Source: an uncultured Phycisphaerales bacterium
GTDB lineage: Bacteria; Planctomycetota; Phycisphaerae; Phycisphaerales; UBA1924
Length of the DNA stretch: 36,093 nt
Reading direction: 5' to 3'
Assembly (NCBI GenBank): GCA_903929885.1
Contig: CAIYWI010000054.1
Coordinates: 1 to 36,093, forward strand
Shown in pieces: positions 8,379 through 16,396 of the stretch. A program made the position numbers and the translations under genes. Position 1 is the stretch's first letter. Each line of letters starts with the position of its first letter. The notes below the pieces were generated by a model. It was given only the letters and a program-made list of their open reading frames with translations. It had not been told where the DNA came from and ran no database searches.

Positions 8379-8954
8379 TCAGCTGGCACCCTCCTCCCCA
8401 AGACCCGACCGCAGGAGGATATGGAGCACCAACAGCGTCTTGGCATCGGTGACCCGCCCGGATTCGAGCAGGCCCCCGATGTCGCCCAAGCAGACGGGAA
8501 CCACCTCGATCCGCTCGTCCTCCTCCAGCCGCGGAGCCGATGCCGCCAGATCCCGGGCCACGAAGGCGTGCATGTACTCGTCCGTCAGCCCCGGCGCGGT
8601 GTGGAAGGCGCACAACGGATCAAGCCGCCCCGGACGGTACCCGGTCTCCTCCTCGAGCTCGCGAGCGGCGCACGCGGCAGGATCCTCCCCCCGAACCATC
8701 GTGCCCGCAGGCAGTTCCAGCATCCACCGCTCGGTGGCCAGTCGCCAGCAACGGATCATGACCACCGTGGTCTTGCCCGCGTCGACCAGCACGGGGGCGA
8801 TGATCACCGACCCCGGATGCCGGATGCACTCCCTCGAGATGGTCGCTCCCGAGCGTCCCTGAAACGTCAGGCGTTCAAAGTCGAACTTGACTCCACGGTG
8901 CAGGAGTTCGCGAACGACCACCGGATTCGAGGTGAAGTTAGTACCCACACACAT
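8379..8954 (-). CDS. Nudix hydrolase, ADP-ribose pyrophosphatase-like
   Basis: A cytoplasmic pyrophosphohydrolase of about 191 residues. The Nudix box is complete: GTMVRGE followed seven residues later by RELEEETGY, fitting G-x5-E-x7-RE-U-x-EE-x-G-U. The preceding WMLELPAGTM and the following HTAPGLTDEYMHAFVARDL match the ADP-ribose/GDP-mannose pyrophosphatase branch (NudF/NudK-like), which recycles nucleoside diphosphate sugars. The ATG at 8954 is the best start; a TATTCT hexamer lies directly upstream, so translation may begin on a leaderless message or at a later codon. It is divergent from the mlaF-like gene, with only 41 bases between them, and heads the minus-strand run to secDF. Exact substrate is not determinable. 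Confidence 0.88.
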   Translation of the reverse strand: MCVGTNFTSNPVVVRELLHRGVKFDFERLTFQGRSGATISRECIRHPGSVIIAPVLVDAGKTTVVMIRCWRLATERWMLELPAGTMVRGEDPAACAARELEEETGYRPGRLDPLCAFHTAPGLTDEYMHAFVARDLAASAPRLEEDERIEVVPVCLGDIGGLLESGRVTDAKTLLVLHILLRSGLGEEGAS

Positions 8955-8995
8955 AGAATACGCCCCGCCCGTTCCGCCCAACCGTCAAGTTCCAC

Positions 8996-9874
8996 GTGTC
9001 CGTCTCCGCGATCCATCCCGACCCGACGGCCCCGGCCGGCCCGATCATCCGCCTCGAGGGCGTCAACAAGACCTTCGGCGACCAGCGGGTGCTGCGCGAC
9101 TTCAACCTCGATGTCGCGCCCGCGCAGACGCTGGTGATCATGGGCCCCAGCGGCTGCGGCAAGTCGGTCACCCTCAAGCACATCGTCGGCCTGCTCAAGC
9201 CCGATTCGGGCACGATCTGCTTCGACGGCCGCCGCATCGATCAGTTGAGCGAGGCCGAACTCATCCCCGTTCGTCTCCAGATCGGCCTGCTCTTCCAGAT
9301 GTCGGCCCTGTTCGACTCGATGACCGTCTTCGAGAACGTGGAGTACCCGCTCCTCGAGCACACGCGACTCTCGAAACAGGAACGCGCCGAGCGGATTCGC
9401 CGGGCCCTGGCCACCGTCGACATCGTCAGCGCCGAGGAGAAGCTCCCCTCGCAACTCTCCGGGGGCCAGAAGAAGCGCGTGGCGCTCGCCCGCGCCATCG
9501 TGCTCGGCCCTCGCGTGGTCCTCTACGACGAACCCACCACGGGGCTCGACCCCGTGCGTTCCGACGGCATCAACGAGCTCATCATCAAGCTCAAGCGGGA
9601 GATGGGCGTCACCAACGTCGTCGTGACCCACGACCTGGTCTCGGCCCGCAAGGTCGCCGATCGCGTCGTGATGATGCTCGAGGGCAAGATCATGGCCACC
9701 GGCACCTTCGACGAGGTCGCCGCCAGCCCCGACGAACGCGTGCAGCACTTCCTCGCGGGCAAGTACCGCCGCGACGACGATGCCGACGAACTCCGCCTCG
9801 AACGCGAGGCGCTCAGGCGAAAGGGAAGACTCGCGTACCCTCGACGCGAGGATGAGGAAGGGACCGTGTCATGA
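8996..9874 (+). CDS. mlaF: ABC transporter ATPase, MlaF-like
   Basis: A 292-residue ATPase of the MlaF/Ttg2A group, which powers phospholipid traffic between inner and outer membranes. It shows Walker A GPSGCGKS (about residues 50-57), the Q-loop region QIGLLFQMSALFDSMTV typical of this group, signature LSGGQKKRVALARAI, Walker B VVLYDEPTTGLDP and the switch region VVVTHD. After the core is a charged tail, AGKYRRDDDADELRLEREALRRKG. The GTG at 8996 is used because no better start precedes LEGVNKTFG; no strong ribosome binding site is visible. The stop overlaps the start of the MCE gene (ATGA), supporting a joint transporter. The permease MlaE, usually adjacent, is absent from the window. Confidence 0.92.
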   Translation: MSVSAIHPDPTAPAGPIIRLEGVNKTFGDQRVLRDFNLDVAPAQTLVIMGPSGCGKSVTLKHIVGLLKPDSGTICFDGRRIDQLSEAELIPVRLQIGLLFQMSALFDSMTVFENVEYPLLEHTRLSKQERAERIRRALATVDIVSAEEKLPSQLSGGQKKRVALARAIVLGPRVVLYDEPTTGLDPVRSDGINELIIKLKREMGVTNVVVTHDLVSARKVADRVVMMLEGKIMATGTFDEVAASPDERVQHFLAGKYRRDDDADELRLEREALRRKGRLAYPRREDEEGTVS

Positions 9875-10932
9875 AGCCGATCGTCCGTGATTTCCTGGTG
9901 GGCGCCACCGTGCTCGGCGGGCTCGTCGCCCTGCTCCTGGGCCTCATGTTCTTCGGCGAACTCACGCTCGAGCGCCGCTACGAGGTGAAGGTCCGCCTGG
10001 TCAACGCCTCGGGCCTGGCCAAGGCCTCCCGCGTCACCATGAACGGCGTCTCCATCGGCGAGGTGCACAAGGCGTCGATCGTCCCGCCGCCCCAGGGAGG
10101 CGTCGAACTCACCCTTCGCATCAACGACTCCATCCGCATCCCCCGCGCCTCGATCGTCGGCATCGAAAAAGGCCTCATCGGCGACGCCTCGCTCGACTTC
10201 GGCATCCCCCGCGACATGACCGCCGAGCAACTCGCCGACGCCATCAAGGAAGGCGAGACCTTCGACGGCGGCAACCCCAGCTCGATGTTCGACAAGATCA
10301 CCCAGGCCCTCGACAAGCCCCTCGCCCGCTTCTCCCAGACCGCCGAGCGCATCGAGCAGCTCGCCGAGACCTACATCCGCGTGGGCGTGCGCATCGAAGA
10401 GGCCCTCGAGCCGCGTTCGCTCGACGAGGTCGCCGCCGGCAAGTCGCCCAACCTGCGCTCCCTCATCGCCCGCATCGACCGCACCCTCGAAGGGGCCGAC
10501 CAGGTCATCCGCGACGACGACCTCGTCGGCGGCATCAAGCGCGTCGTCGCCAAGGCCGAGACCACCATGTCCAACGCAGAGGCCATGGTTGCCGATCTCC
10601 GCAAGGCCGCCGGCAAGGTCGATGGCTTCATGGATGCCGCCGACCGCACCGTCAAGAGCGTCGAGTCCGCCGCCGGCACGGCCGAGCGGACCATGGCCAC
10701 CATCGCGGAATCCGCCACCGCCACCCTCCGCCGGGCCGAGGACGCCGCAGGCAAGCTCGCTGGCGTGCTCGACGCCGCCGCCAGCGGCGATGGCACCCTG
10801 GGCCGGCTGCTCACCAACCCCGACCTGTACGACTCGCTCAAGGACGCCACCGATCGCCTCGACAAGGCCCTCGCCGAGTTCCAACTGCTGGCCGAGAAGT
10901 TCCGCACCGAGGGCGTCCGCCTGCGGCTCTGA
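9871..10932 (+). CDS. mlaD: MCE-domain substrate-binding protein, MlaD-like
   Basis: A 353-residue periplasmic protein anchored by one N-terminal helix (about 9-28, GATVLGGLVALLLGLMFFG). The MCE domain follows at about 38-118 (YEVKVRLVNASGLAKASRV, MNGVSIGEV, then LIGDASLDF). The rest is a long Ala-rich helical region, probably a coiled coil, with repeating AAGKVDGFMDAADRTVKS-like segments, as in long MCE proteins that form tunnels or needles. E. coli MlaD is about 180 residues, so this is a long-tailed form. The start overlaps the ATPase stop and is preceded by gaggaaggg. With the ATPase it should form a lipid importer or exporter of the Mla type; direction of transport cannot be read from sequence. 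Confidence 0.9.
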   Translation: MKPIVRDFLVGATVLGGLVALLLGLMFFGELTLERRYEVKVRLVNASGLAKASRVTMNGVSIGEVHKASIVPPPQGGVELTLRINDSIRIPRASIVGIEKGLIGDASLDFGIPRDMTAEQLADAIKEGETFDGGNPSSMFDKITQALDKPLARFSQTAERIEQLAETYIRVGVRIEEALEPRSLDEVAAGKSPNLRSLIARIDRTLEGADQVIRDDDLVGGIKRVVAKAETTMSNAEAMVADLRKAAGKVDGFMDAADRTVKSVESAAGTAERTMATIAESATATLRRAEDAAGKLAGVLDAAASGDGTLGRLLTNPDLYDSLKDATDRLDKALAEFQLLAEKFRTEGVRLRL

Positions 10933-10976
10933 CCGCCGCCTCGCCCGCCCCGGTCTCCTCCGCGAATGTTCCGATA

Positions 10977-11041
10977 ACAACGGCCCGTGACAACCACATT
11001 CTCGGGCCATTGTCGCGCCCCGCCATGGTGCAATGGCGGGG
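10977..11041 (+). repeat. Two inverted repeats in the 320-base spacer after the MCE gene
   Basis: The gap 10933-11252 has no gene I can support. It contains an imperfect repeat (acaacggcccg at 10977 against cgggccattgt at 11003, one mismatch) and a perfect 9-base repeat (ccccgccat at 11018, atggcgggg at 11033, loop ggtgca). Neither is followed by a T-run. A TACGAT hexamer at 11049-11054 could be a -10 element for the downstream secreted-protein gene, but I see no matching -35. The arrangement may be a terminator/promoter junction. Confidence 0.4.
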
Positions 11042-11252
11042 GCCGAGATACGATAACCGTTGGAATGAACCGATTCGTCGCGTGCGGTCGTCTTTTCCGG
11101 GACGCCCGCCCGCGGCGAGATCGACGCCCTGATCGCGTTGATCGAGGCGGGAGATGAGACTGAAAGGTCGATGCATCGCGGTTTCCGGACGGTCGTGGGT
11201 TTCCGCCCCGAGCCCGTCTCGCGATGAAGCGACCAAGTGCAGAGGAGAAGAC

Positions 11253-12350
11253 ATGAAGATGCGCGTTCTTTCCGCGGCTGTCGTCGCCGGCATGGCGGGC
11301 CTCGCCCACGCCCAGCCCGGCGCGTACACCGTCGTGTACACCGATCAGATCAGCGACACCATCGGCGCGGTGACCCACACCGGCGCGACGAGCACGCTCG
11401 TCGACTTCCGCTCATTCCAGAGCGATGCCGCCACCCGCCTCGCCTGGATCACCCCCGGACCCGACGGCGCGTTCTATGTCGCCAACGGCCCCTCGCCCGT
11501 CGGCAACCCCTCGACCGCGGGCATCTACCGCGTCGCCAACCTTTGGGGCACGCCCTCGGTGAGCACTTTCGCGTCGGGCGATCCGCTGCAGAATCCGGTC
11601 GGCATCACCTATGACGCCGCCCGCTCGCAGTTCCTCGCCGTCAACAACGCCCAGGGCCCGGTCGCGCAGGGCGCCTTCGACGGCATCGTCGGCATCGGCG
11701 CCGGCGGCACCAAGACCACGCTCTTCACCGAAGGCCCCAACACCGGCCCCCGCCCTCGCTACGAGGCCGGTCACCACATCATCCCCGACTCCACCACCGG
11801 CAACTTCATCATCTCGTGCGTGAACGGCGGCTCCTTCGCCCCCGTCAACACCGATCCCGACGGCTCCACCCTCTGGTACTTCAACGCCGCGTCGAACACG
11901 GTGTCGCTGCTGGCCGACCTGAGCAACACGCTCCCCGGCGGCGGCAGCATCACCTTCGCGACGGGTCTGGCCATGGCCGACGGCGACAACGACCTCTTCG
12001 TCTCCGACACGCGGCTCAACCCCGGCGAAGGCGGCGTCTACCGCGTCGTCCGTGACGACATCACCGGCGCGGTCACCGGAGTCAACCTCGTGCTCGGCGG
12101 GCTCACCCAGCCCGAGCAGCTCCTCTTCAACCCCTACAACGGCAAGCTCATCGTCAACGAGCGCGCCAACTACACCGGCGAGTTCGGTGCGCCGGGCGTC
12201 GCCCGTCTCTTCGAGATGAACCTCGACGGCACCAACGTCACCACGCTCGCCACCGGCATCCACGCCCGCGGCCTCTACGTCGTCCCCGCCCCCGGCGCGC
12301 TCGCGCTGCTGGGCTTGGGCGGCCTGGTCGCCCTCCGCCGTCGCCGCTGA
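11253..12350 (+). CDS. Secreted propeller-like protein with PEP-CTERM-like tail
   Basis: A 365-residue exported protein. The ATG at 11253 follows the strong site agaggagaag; an upstream ATG at 11154 would add a non-signal-like extension. The signal peptide is MKMRVLSAAVVAGMAGLAHA. The body shows recurring strand-turn units (for example PNTGPRPRYEAGHHIIPD, GLAMADGDNDLFVSDTRLN, QLLFNPYNGKLIVNERAN), consistent with an NHL/SMP-30-like beta-propeller. The C-terminus is VVPAPGALALLGLGGLVALRRRR: a Pro-containing short motif, a hydrophobic helix and an Arg cluster, as in PEP-CTERM sorting signals (here PAP rather than PEP). Such tails are cleaved by an exosortase, with the protein moved to the surface or matrix; no exosortase gene is in the window. 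A terminator follows 40 bases downstream. Confidence 0.82.
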   Translation: MKMRVLSAAVVAGMAGLAHAQPGAYTVVYTDQISDTIGAVTHTGATSTLVDFRSFQSDAATRLAWITPGPDGAFYVANGPSPVGNPSTAGIYRVANLWGTPSVSTFASGDPLQNPVGITYDAARSQFLAVNNAQGPVAQGAFDGIVGIGAGGTKTTLFTEGPNTGPRPRYEAGHHIIPDSTTGNFIISCVNGGSFAPVNTDPDGSTLWYFNAASNTVSLLADLSNTLPGGGSITFATGLAMADGDNDLFVSDTRLNPGEGGVYRVVRDDITGAVTGVNLVLGGLTQPEQLLFNPYNGKLIVNERANYTGEFGAPGVARLFEMNLDGTNVTTLATGIHARGLYVVPAPGALALLGLGGLVALRRRR

Positions 12351-12390
12351 ACGACGTCGGCCCTCAAAGCCTCTTCCAACGCTTCATCAC

Positions 12391-12420
12391 AACCCCGGCC
12401 CTTCGCGGCCGGGGTTTTTT
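12391..12420 (+). terminator. Rho-independent terminator
   Basis: A perfect 10-base stem (aaccccggcc / ggccggggtt) with loop cttcgc is followed directly by a run of T. It ends the PEP-CTERM gene. The T-run overlaps the stop codon of the convergent DUF1643 gene. On the opposite strand no T-run follows, so it acts mainly in the plus direction. Confidence 0.9.
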
Positions 12421-12941
12421 CATGCCCGCGCGGCCGGCGCCTTCACGACATAGCGACGCCGCCTCGCGTCGCTCCGCAGGTAGAGCGGATGCCTGGGCGA
12501 GCCCTGCTTGGTCACACCCAGGCACCACGGCTCGTCGAGCAGTTCCATCACGCGCCGCTCGCGATCGCCCAGCGAGCCCCACACGCCCCACGCCGCGACC
12601 ACCACGCCGGACCGTCGCTGCAGCCGCCGCAGCCACGCGTCGTTGCGGGGCCCCACCGGGTCGTCGAGTTCGACGAGCGCGTTGGGATCGGTCGACCGGA
12701 ACGCGAAGATGTTCGTCATGATCAGCCCGCCGAACCCCCACCGCTTCGCGTATCCGATGCACCGCCGCACGGTGGGGTCGTCCTTCACCTCGTCCGCCGT
12801 CGACGGGTTGAGTCCGACGAACATCGCCGGCGGCGTCGAGCGGTCCCAGATCCGCCGCAGCACGTAGCGGTAGCGACGACACGTCGAGAAGACCGCGGAC
12901 GATTCGAGCAGCATCCGCCAGCGTAGGGGCGGGGGGAACAT
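12420..12941 (-). CDS. DUF1643 domain-containing protein
   Basis: A 173-residue cytoplasmic protein that matches the DUF1643 pattern over most of its length: MFVGLNPSTADE, DDPTVRRCIGYAKRWGFGG, then MTNIFAFRSTDP, DPVGPRNDAWL and VVAAWGVWG. The function of the family is not established; it occurs sporadically and often near mobile or stress genes, which is not the case here. Two starts are possible, ATG 12941 or ATG 12914 (MLLESSAVFS); the shorter begins closer to the conserved RYRYVLRRIWD. It converges on the PEP-CTERM gene and is divergent from the large dockerin protein. Confidence 0.82.
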   Translation of the reverse strand: MFPPPLRWRMLLESSAVFSTCRRYRYVLRRIWDRSTPPAMFVGLNPSTADEVKDDPTVRRCIGYAKRWGFGGLIMTNIFAFRSTDPNALVELDDPVGPRNDAWLRRLQRRSGVVVAAWGVWGSLGDRERRVMELLDEPWCLGVTKQGSPRHPLYLRSDARRRRYVVKAPAARA

Positions 12942-13084
12942 GGGCGTGCCCCGCGCCCGGCGGGCTTCACGCGTGAACTGCGGCCGGCATCCGCGGTGCG
13001 GAGCCTTCGAGGGTGTCGTGCTTGCGTTGCTCGCCCCGAGGCCTGCGGTCGACCACGGGAGGGACTGTGCATCGCAACTCGCGA

Positions 13085-13113
13085 TTCACGGACACGCCGC
13101 CTTGGACTATCAT
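13085..13113 (+). promoter_or_regulatory. Candidate promoter of the large dockerin protein
   Basis: TTCACG (13085-13090), a 17-base spacer and TATCAT (13108-13113). Transcription would start near 13120 and give a leader of about 55 bases before the ATG at 13175, which has a good ggggaggag ribosome binding site. Consensus matching only. Confidence 0.45.
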
Positions 13114-13174
13114 TTCCGATCTTGGTGGACGTCGATGCGTGCCCGCCGTTCGCCTGCCAGGGGAGGAGATTCAC

Positions 13175-16100
13175 ATGATCGCGTCGCCGTCCGTTGTCGT
13201 TCGCGTCTGGCGTCTTGCAGCGGTCGCGTCGTGCGTCATGACGGGCGCGACCCCGAGCGTCGCCGAGGTGTCGTACCTGACACAGTCGCGGTCGGTCCAA
13301 GCCCGCGCGGTCTTCAGCTACAGCGACGTCGCGGCACGCGACTTTGGCCCCTTCGACCAGCGCGTCGAGGCCGGGGGGATTCCCGAAGTCCACCGGGGCA
13401 GCCGCGGCACCGCGTGGCAACTGTCAACCCTTTCGCCCGACCGGATCGACGTCATGGGGTCGACGAGCGCCAACGGGGGCTGGCAGGCGGCCAGCGGGGA
13501 GGCCGTCAGCGAGTTCGATGTGACGTTCGCACTCGACGTCCCGACCCGCTACTCGCTCCTTGGGTTCTGGAATGCCTCCCCCTCCGGATCGTCGCTCAGC
13601 GACATCGACGTGGAGTTCTCGGGCCCCTCCGGCGTCATTTTCGCTGATGGACCGCTGAGCGATCGTTTCGACCCTCGACCGATCGCCGACTACGCCCTCG
13701 AAGGCACGCTGGCGCCCGGCACCTATCGCCTTCGCTCACGCTCGCGAAGCTCCGGCGTGGGGTTCGACGGCAACAGCGGCGAGTTCGGTCTCAGCCTCCT
13801 GATGCCCCCGGAGGATGCTCCGTGCGCCGGCTCGTGGGACTGGGGTGCCTCGCCGCAGCAACCCGACGGCATCGTGCGTTGTCTGGCCGAATGGGATGAC
13901 GACGGCCCCGGGGGCCGCCCGCCTCTCCTCGTTGCGGGCGGCGACTTCTCGTCCGCCGGCCCCGTCGAAGCGAGCCGCATCGCGGCGTGGAGCCACGAGA
14001 CCCAGACGTGGACGCCCTTGGGCGCCGGCCTGAACGGCGAAGTCCGCTGCCTGCTCGCCATGCGAGACGGAAGCCTCGTCGCGGGCGGCGCGTTCTCGGT
14101 CGCCGGCGATGTCCCCGCCGGCCACGTCGCCCGGTGGAACGGAACGTCTTGGGCGGCGCTCGGTGGCGGAAGCACGGCACCGGTGGACGCGCTGGTGCAA
14201 CTCCCGGATGGCTCGCTCGTGGCTTCGGGCGGCTTTCCCACCTCGGTCCCTGGCGTCGTGGCCCGAGTCGGCCGCTGGGACGGCGCCGGGTGGAGCCCGC
14301 TGGGATTCGACGAACTCACCAACGGCAGCGTCATGGCGCTCGCGGTTCATCGCGACGGCAGGATCGTCGCTGGCGGCGACTTCTACTTCCTTGACCCGGA
14401 GGGAAACCTCCTGAGCTTCGGCGTCGCGGCATGGAACGGCACTCGGTGGGATCCCATCGGGGATGAAGCGTCGACTGTCACGTTCTCGCTCGCCACCACT
14501 CCCGAGGGCGACGTCGTCGGCGGCGACCTCAACGGCGCGGTGCGGCGGTGGAACGGCACTTCGTGGTCGACGGTGCCGCGGACGTCGGGCATGAGCTACT
14601 CCATCGTCTACTCGGTGGCGGTGGCTCGCACCGGCGAGATCTACGCCGCCGGCGACTTCGACTTCACGCAACCCTGCTGCGACGATCCCTTGCGGTTCCC
14701 GGTGCTCAGGTGGGACGGGGCGTCTTGGACCAAGCTCGGCGAGGGCCTCAACCAGACCGTCCGAGCCCTGATGGTCGACTCGTCAGGCCACCTCAGCGCC
14801 GGCGGCAGCTTCACCTCCTCCTCCGCCGAGCCCTCCGAGCACCTCGCTCGCTGGAACGGCCTTGCGTGGAGGCCCGTCATGGCCGATTCCGGATTCGACG
14901 GTTCGGTGCTGGCCATCGCGCACGACTCGTCGGGCACCGATGAGAGCGTCATCGTCGGGGGCGAGTTCTCTCTCGCCTCGGGGCCCCCGATCGCGAACAT
15001 CGCCCGGCGTCATGCCGGGCGCATCGAGCCGCTGGGCGGAACCATCAACGGCACGGTGCGCGCCTTGATCCGCATGCCGGGCGGAGACCTGGTCGCGGCG
15101 GGACTCTTCACCGTCGCGGGCGACGTGGAGGCACGCTCGATCGCCCGGTGGGACGGCGTCAGCTGGCGCCCGCTGGGGCCCGGACTCGACGGGGACGTGT
15201 TTGCCTTGGCGGTGCTGCCCGATGGCCGACTCATCGCGGGAGGAGCCTTCACCGGTTCCGGAGGCGTTCCGCTCGGCCGCGGTCTGGCCGCGTGGGATGG
15301 AGTCGCATGGTCTTCCGTCGACGGCGGCGTCAACAGCAATGGATGGGTCAACTCCCTCGCCGTCACCCCGCAAGGCCACCTCGTCGTCGGCGGTCACTTC
15401 CACTCGATCGGCGGCGTCTCCATCGGTTCAGGCATCGCCCGACGGGACGGCGCGACCTGGCACCCGCTGGGGCTCGGCGTCCAAGGCGACGTCCACGCCT
15501 TGCTCGCCGTCGAGGGCGATTCGATCATCGCCGGCGGCGATTTCACCATCGCAGGCTCGGCCGCGGCGTCTCTGGCACGCTGGGACGGATCGGCATGGTC
15601 CGATGTCGGCGGCGGCATCGGCATCGGCTCAAGCCGGCTCGTTCGATCGCTCGCGCTCACGCCCGACGGCACACTCGTGGCGGGCGGTCACTTCCGCACG
15701 GCAGGCGATCGCATCACGCCATTTCTCGCCCAGTGGGACGGGGTGGGTTGGTCGACGCCCGCCCCCGCCCTCAACGGCCCGGTGCTCGCCATGACGACGC
15801 TGCCGGACGGTGCAGTGGCCGTGGGAGGGTCGTTCTCCGGCGCGGGACGGCTCAGCCTCGAACATCTCGCCCGCCTGCGGCGGGCCGAACTCCCCAGCAT
15901 TCTCGAGCAGCCGCAAGACGCGTACGCCTGTCGATCAGAGCACGCTCGCCTCGAGGCGACGGTCTCGGACGGCATGCTTCACTGGGAGGTCGAGCTGGCC
16001 CCTCGGTTCAGCAACCAGTGGATCCGCTTGACCGATGGCCCGCTGCCGTCATCCGCCTTGAGCGGCGCGATCGTTTCCGGCACCGACACGCGGGCGATCT

Positions 16101-16363
16101 CGTTGTCGCGCCTCGATCCGGCCGCCGCGTTGCGCTACCGCGTGGTGGCGTCCAATGCATGCGGCACGTCGACCTCGATCGCCGCGACCTTGGGGTTCTG
16201 TCCGGGCGATCACAACTGCGATGGCGGAGTCGACGGTTCTGACGTGAACTCGTTCTTCGATGCCTGGGAGCGAGGGCTGTCCGACGGAGACATCGATCAG
16301 GACGGCGCGGTCGACGGGCGAGATGTCGAGCAGTTCTTCGAGCACTGGGATGCCGGGTGCTGA
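13175..16363 (+). CDS. Large secreted 14-repeat propeller protein with Ig-like and dockerin-type domains
   Basis: A 1062-residue exported protein. The ATG at 13175 follows ggggaggag and opens a signal peptide (MIASPSVVVRVWRLAAVASC..., cleavage expected after PSVA). Domains in order: a beta-rich N-terminal region (about 35-215), which contains a segment like bacterial pre-peptidase domains (YALEGTLAPGTYRLRSRSR); 14 repeats of about 45-55 residues with the core LVAGGxFxxAG...ARWDGxxWxPLG (about 217-905); an Ig-like segment (about 908-1008, ending LRYRVVASNACGTSTS); and a dockerin-type tail ending in Gly-Cys. The repeats resemble delta-60/kelch-like propeller blades. No catalytic motif is seen; a structural or carbohydrate-binding surface protein is likely. 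It stands alone between divergent DUF1643 and convergent Fic genes. Confidence 0.88.
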   Translation: MIASPSVVVRVWRLAAVASCVMTGATPSVAEVSYLTQSRSVQARAVFSYSDVAARDFGPFDQRVEAGGIPEVHRGSRGTAWQLSTLSPDRIDVMGSTSANGGWQAASGEAVSEFDVTFALDVPTRYSLLGFWNASPSGSSLSDIDVEFSGPSGVIFADGPLSDRFDPRPIADYALEGTLAPGTYRLRSRSRSSGVGFDGNSGEFGLSLLMPPEDAPCAGSWDWGASPQQPDGIVRCLAEWDDDGPGGRPPLLVAGGDFSSAGPVEASRIAAWSHETQTWTPLGAGLNGEVRCLLAMRDGSLVAGGAFSVAGDVPAGHVARWNGTSWAALGGGSTAPVDALVQLPDGSLVASGGFPTSVPGVVARVGRWDGAGWSPLGFDELTNGSVMALAVHRDGRIVAGGDFYFLDPEGNLLSFGVAAWNGTRWDPIGDEASTVTFSLATTPEGDVVGGDLNGAVRRWNGTSWSTVPRTSGMSYSIVYSVAVARTGEIYAAGDFDFTQPCCDDPLRFPVLRWDGASWTKLGEGLNQTVRALMVDSSGHLSAGGSFTSSSAEPSEHLARWNGLAWRPVMADSGFDGSVLAIAHDSSGTDESVIVGGEFSLASGPPIANIARRHAGRIEPLGGTINGTVRALIRMPGGDLVAAGLFTVAGDVEARSIARWDGVSWRPLGPGLDGDVFALAVLPDGRLIAGGAFTGSGGVPLGRGLAAWDGVAWSSVDGGVNSNGWVNSLAVTPQGHLVVGGHFHSIGGVSIGSGIARRDGATWHPLGLGVQGDVHALLAVEGDSIIAGGDFTIAGSAAASLARWDGSAWSDVGGGIGIGSSRLVRSLALTPDGTLVAGGHFRTAGDRITPFLAQWDGVGWSTPAPALNGPVLAMTTLPDGAVAVGGSFSGAGRLSLEHLARLRRAELPSILEQPQDAYACRSEHARLEATVSDGMLHWEVELAPRFSNQWIRLTDGPLPSSALSGAIVSGTDTRAISLSRLDPAAALRYRVVASNACGTSTSIAATLGFCPGDHNCDGGVDGSDVNSFFDAWERGLSDGDIDQDGAVDGRDVEQFFEHWDAGC
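13823..15890 (+). repeat. Fourteen propeller-blade repeats inside the large dockerin protein
   Basis: Each unit has the pattern (L/I)(V/I)AGGxF..., a variable loop, then AxWDGxxWxxLGxGxxG and a hydrophobic strand. I count the cores VAGGDFSSAG, VAGGAFSVAG, VASGGFPTSV, VAGGDFYFLD, VVGGDLNGAV, YAAGDFDFTQ, SAGGSFTSSS, IVGGEFSLAS, VAAGLFTVAG, IAGGAFTGSG, VVGGHFHSIG, IAGGDFTIAG, VAGGHFRTAG and AVGGSFSGAG. Fourteen would suit two seven-bladed propellers, though this is an inference. Confidence 0.75.
16199..16360 (+). other. Dockerin-type tail of the large repeat protein
   Basis: Two calcium-loop segments, HNCDGGVDGSDVNSFF and IDQDGAVDGRDVEQFF, each followed by a short Trp-containing helix, ending in DAGC. 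It matches the tail of the secreted protein at 477-1721 in order, spacing and terminal Gly-Cys, so both are probably sorted or anchored in the same way. Confidence 0.8.
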
Positions 16364-16396
16364 GCGGAGCACCCCGACGTCGTCGCGATCTGTCGC

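Noticed and set aside
8955..8988. TTGACG and TATTCT as a promoter for the Nudix gene
   Set aside because: The spacer is 22 bases, too long for a housekeeping promoter, so the pair was not listed.
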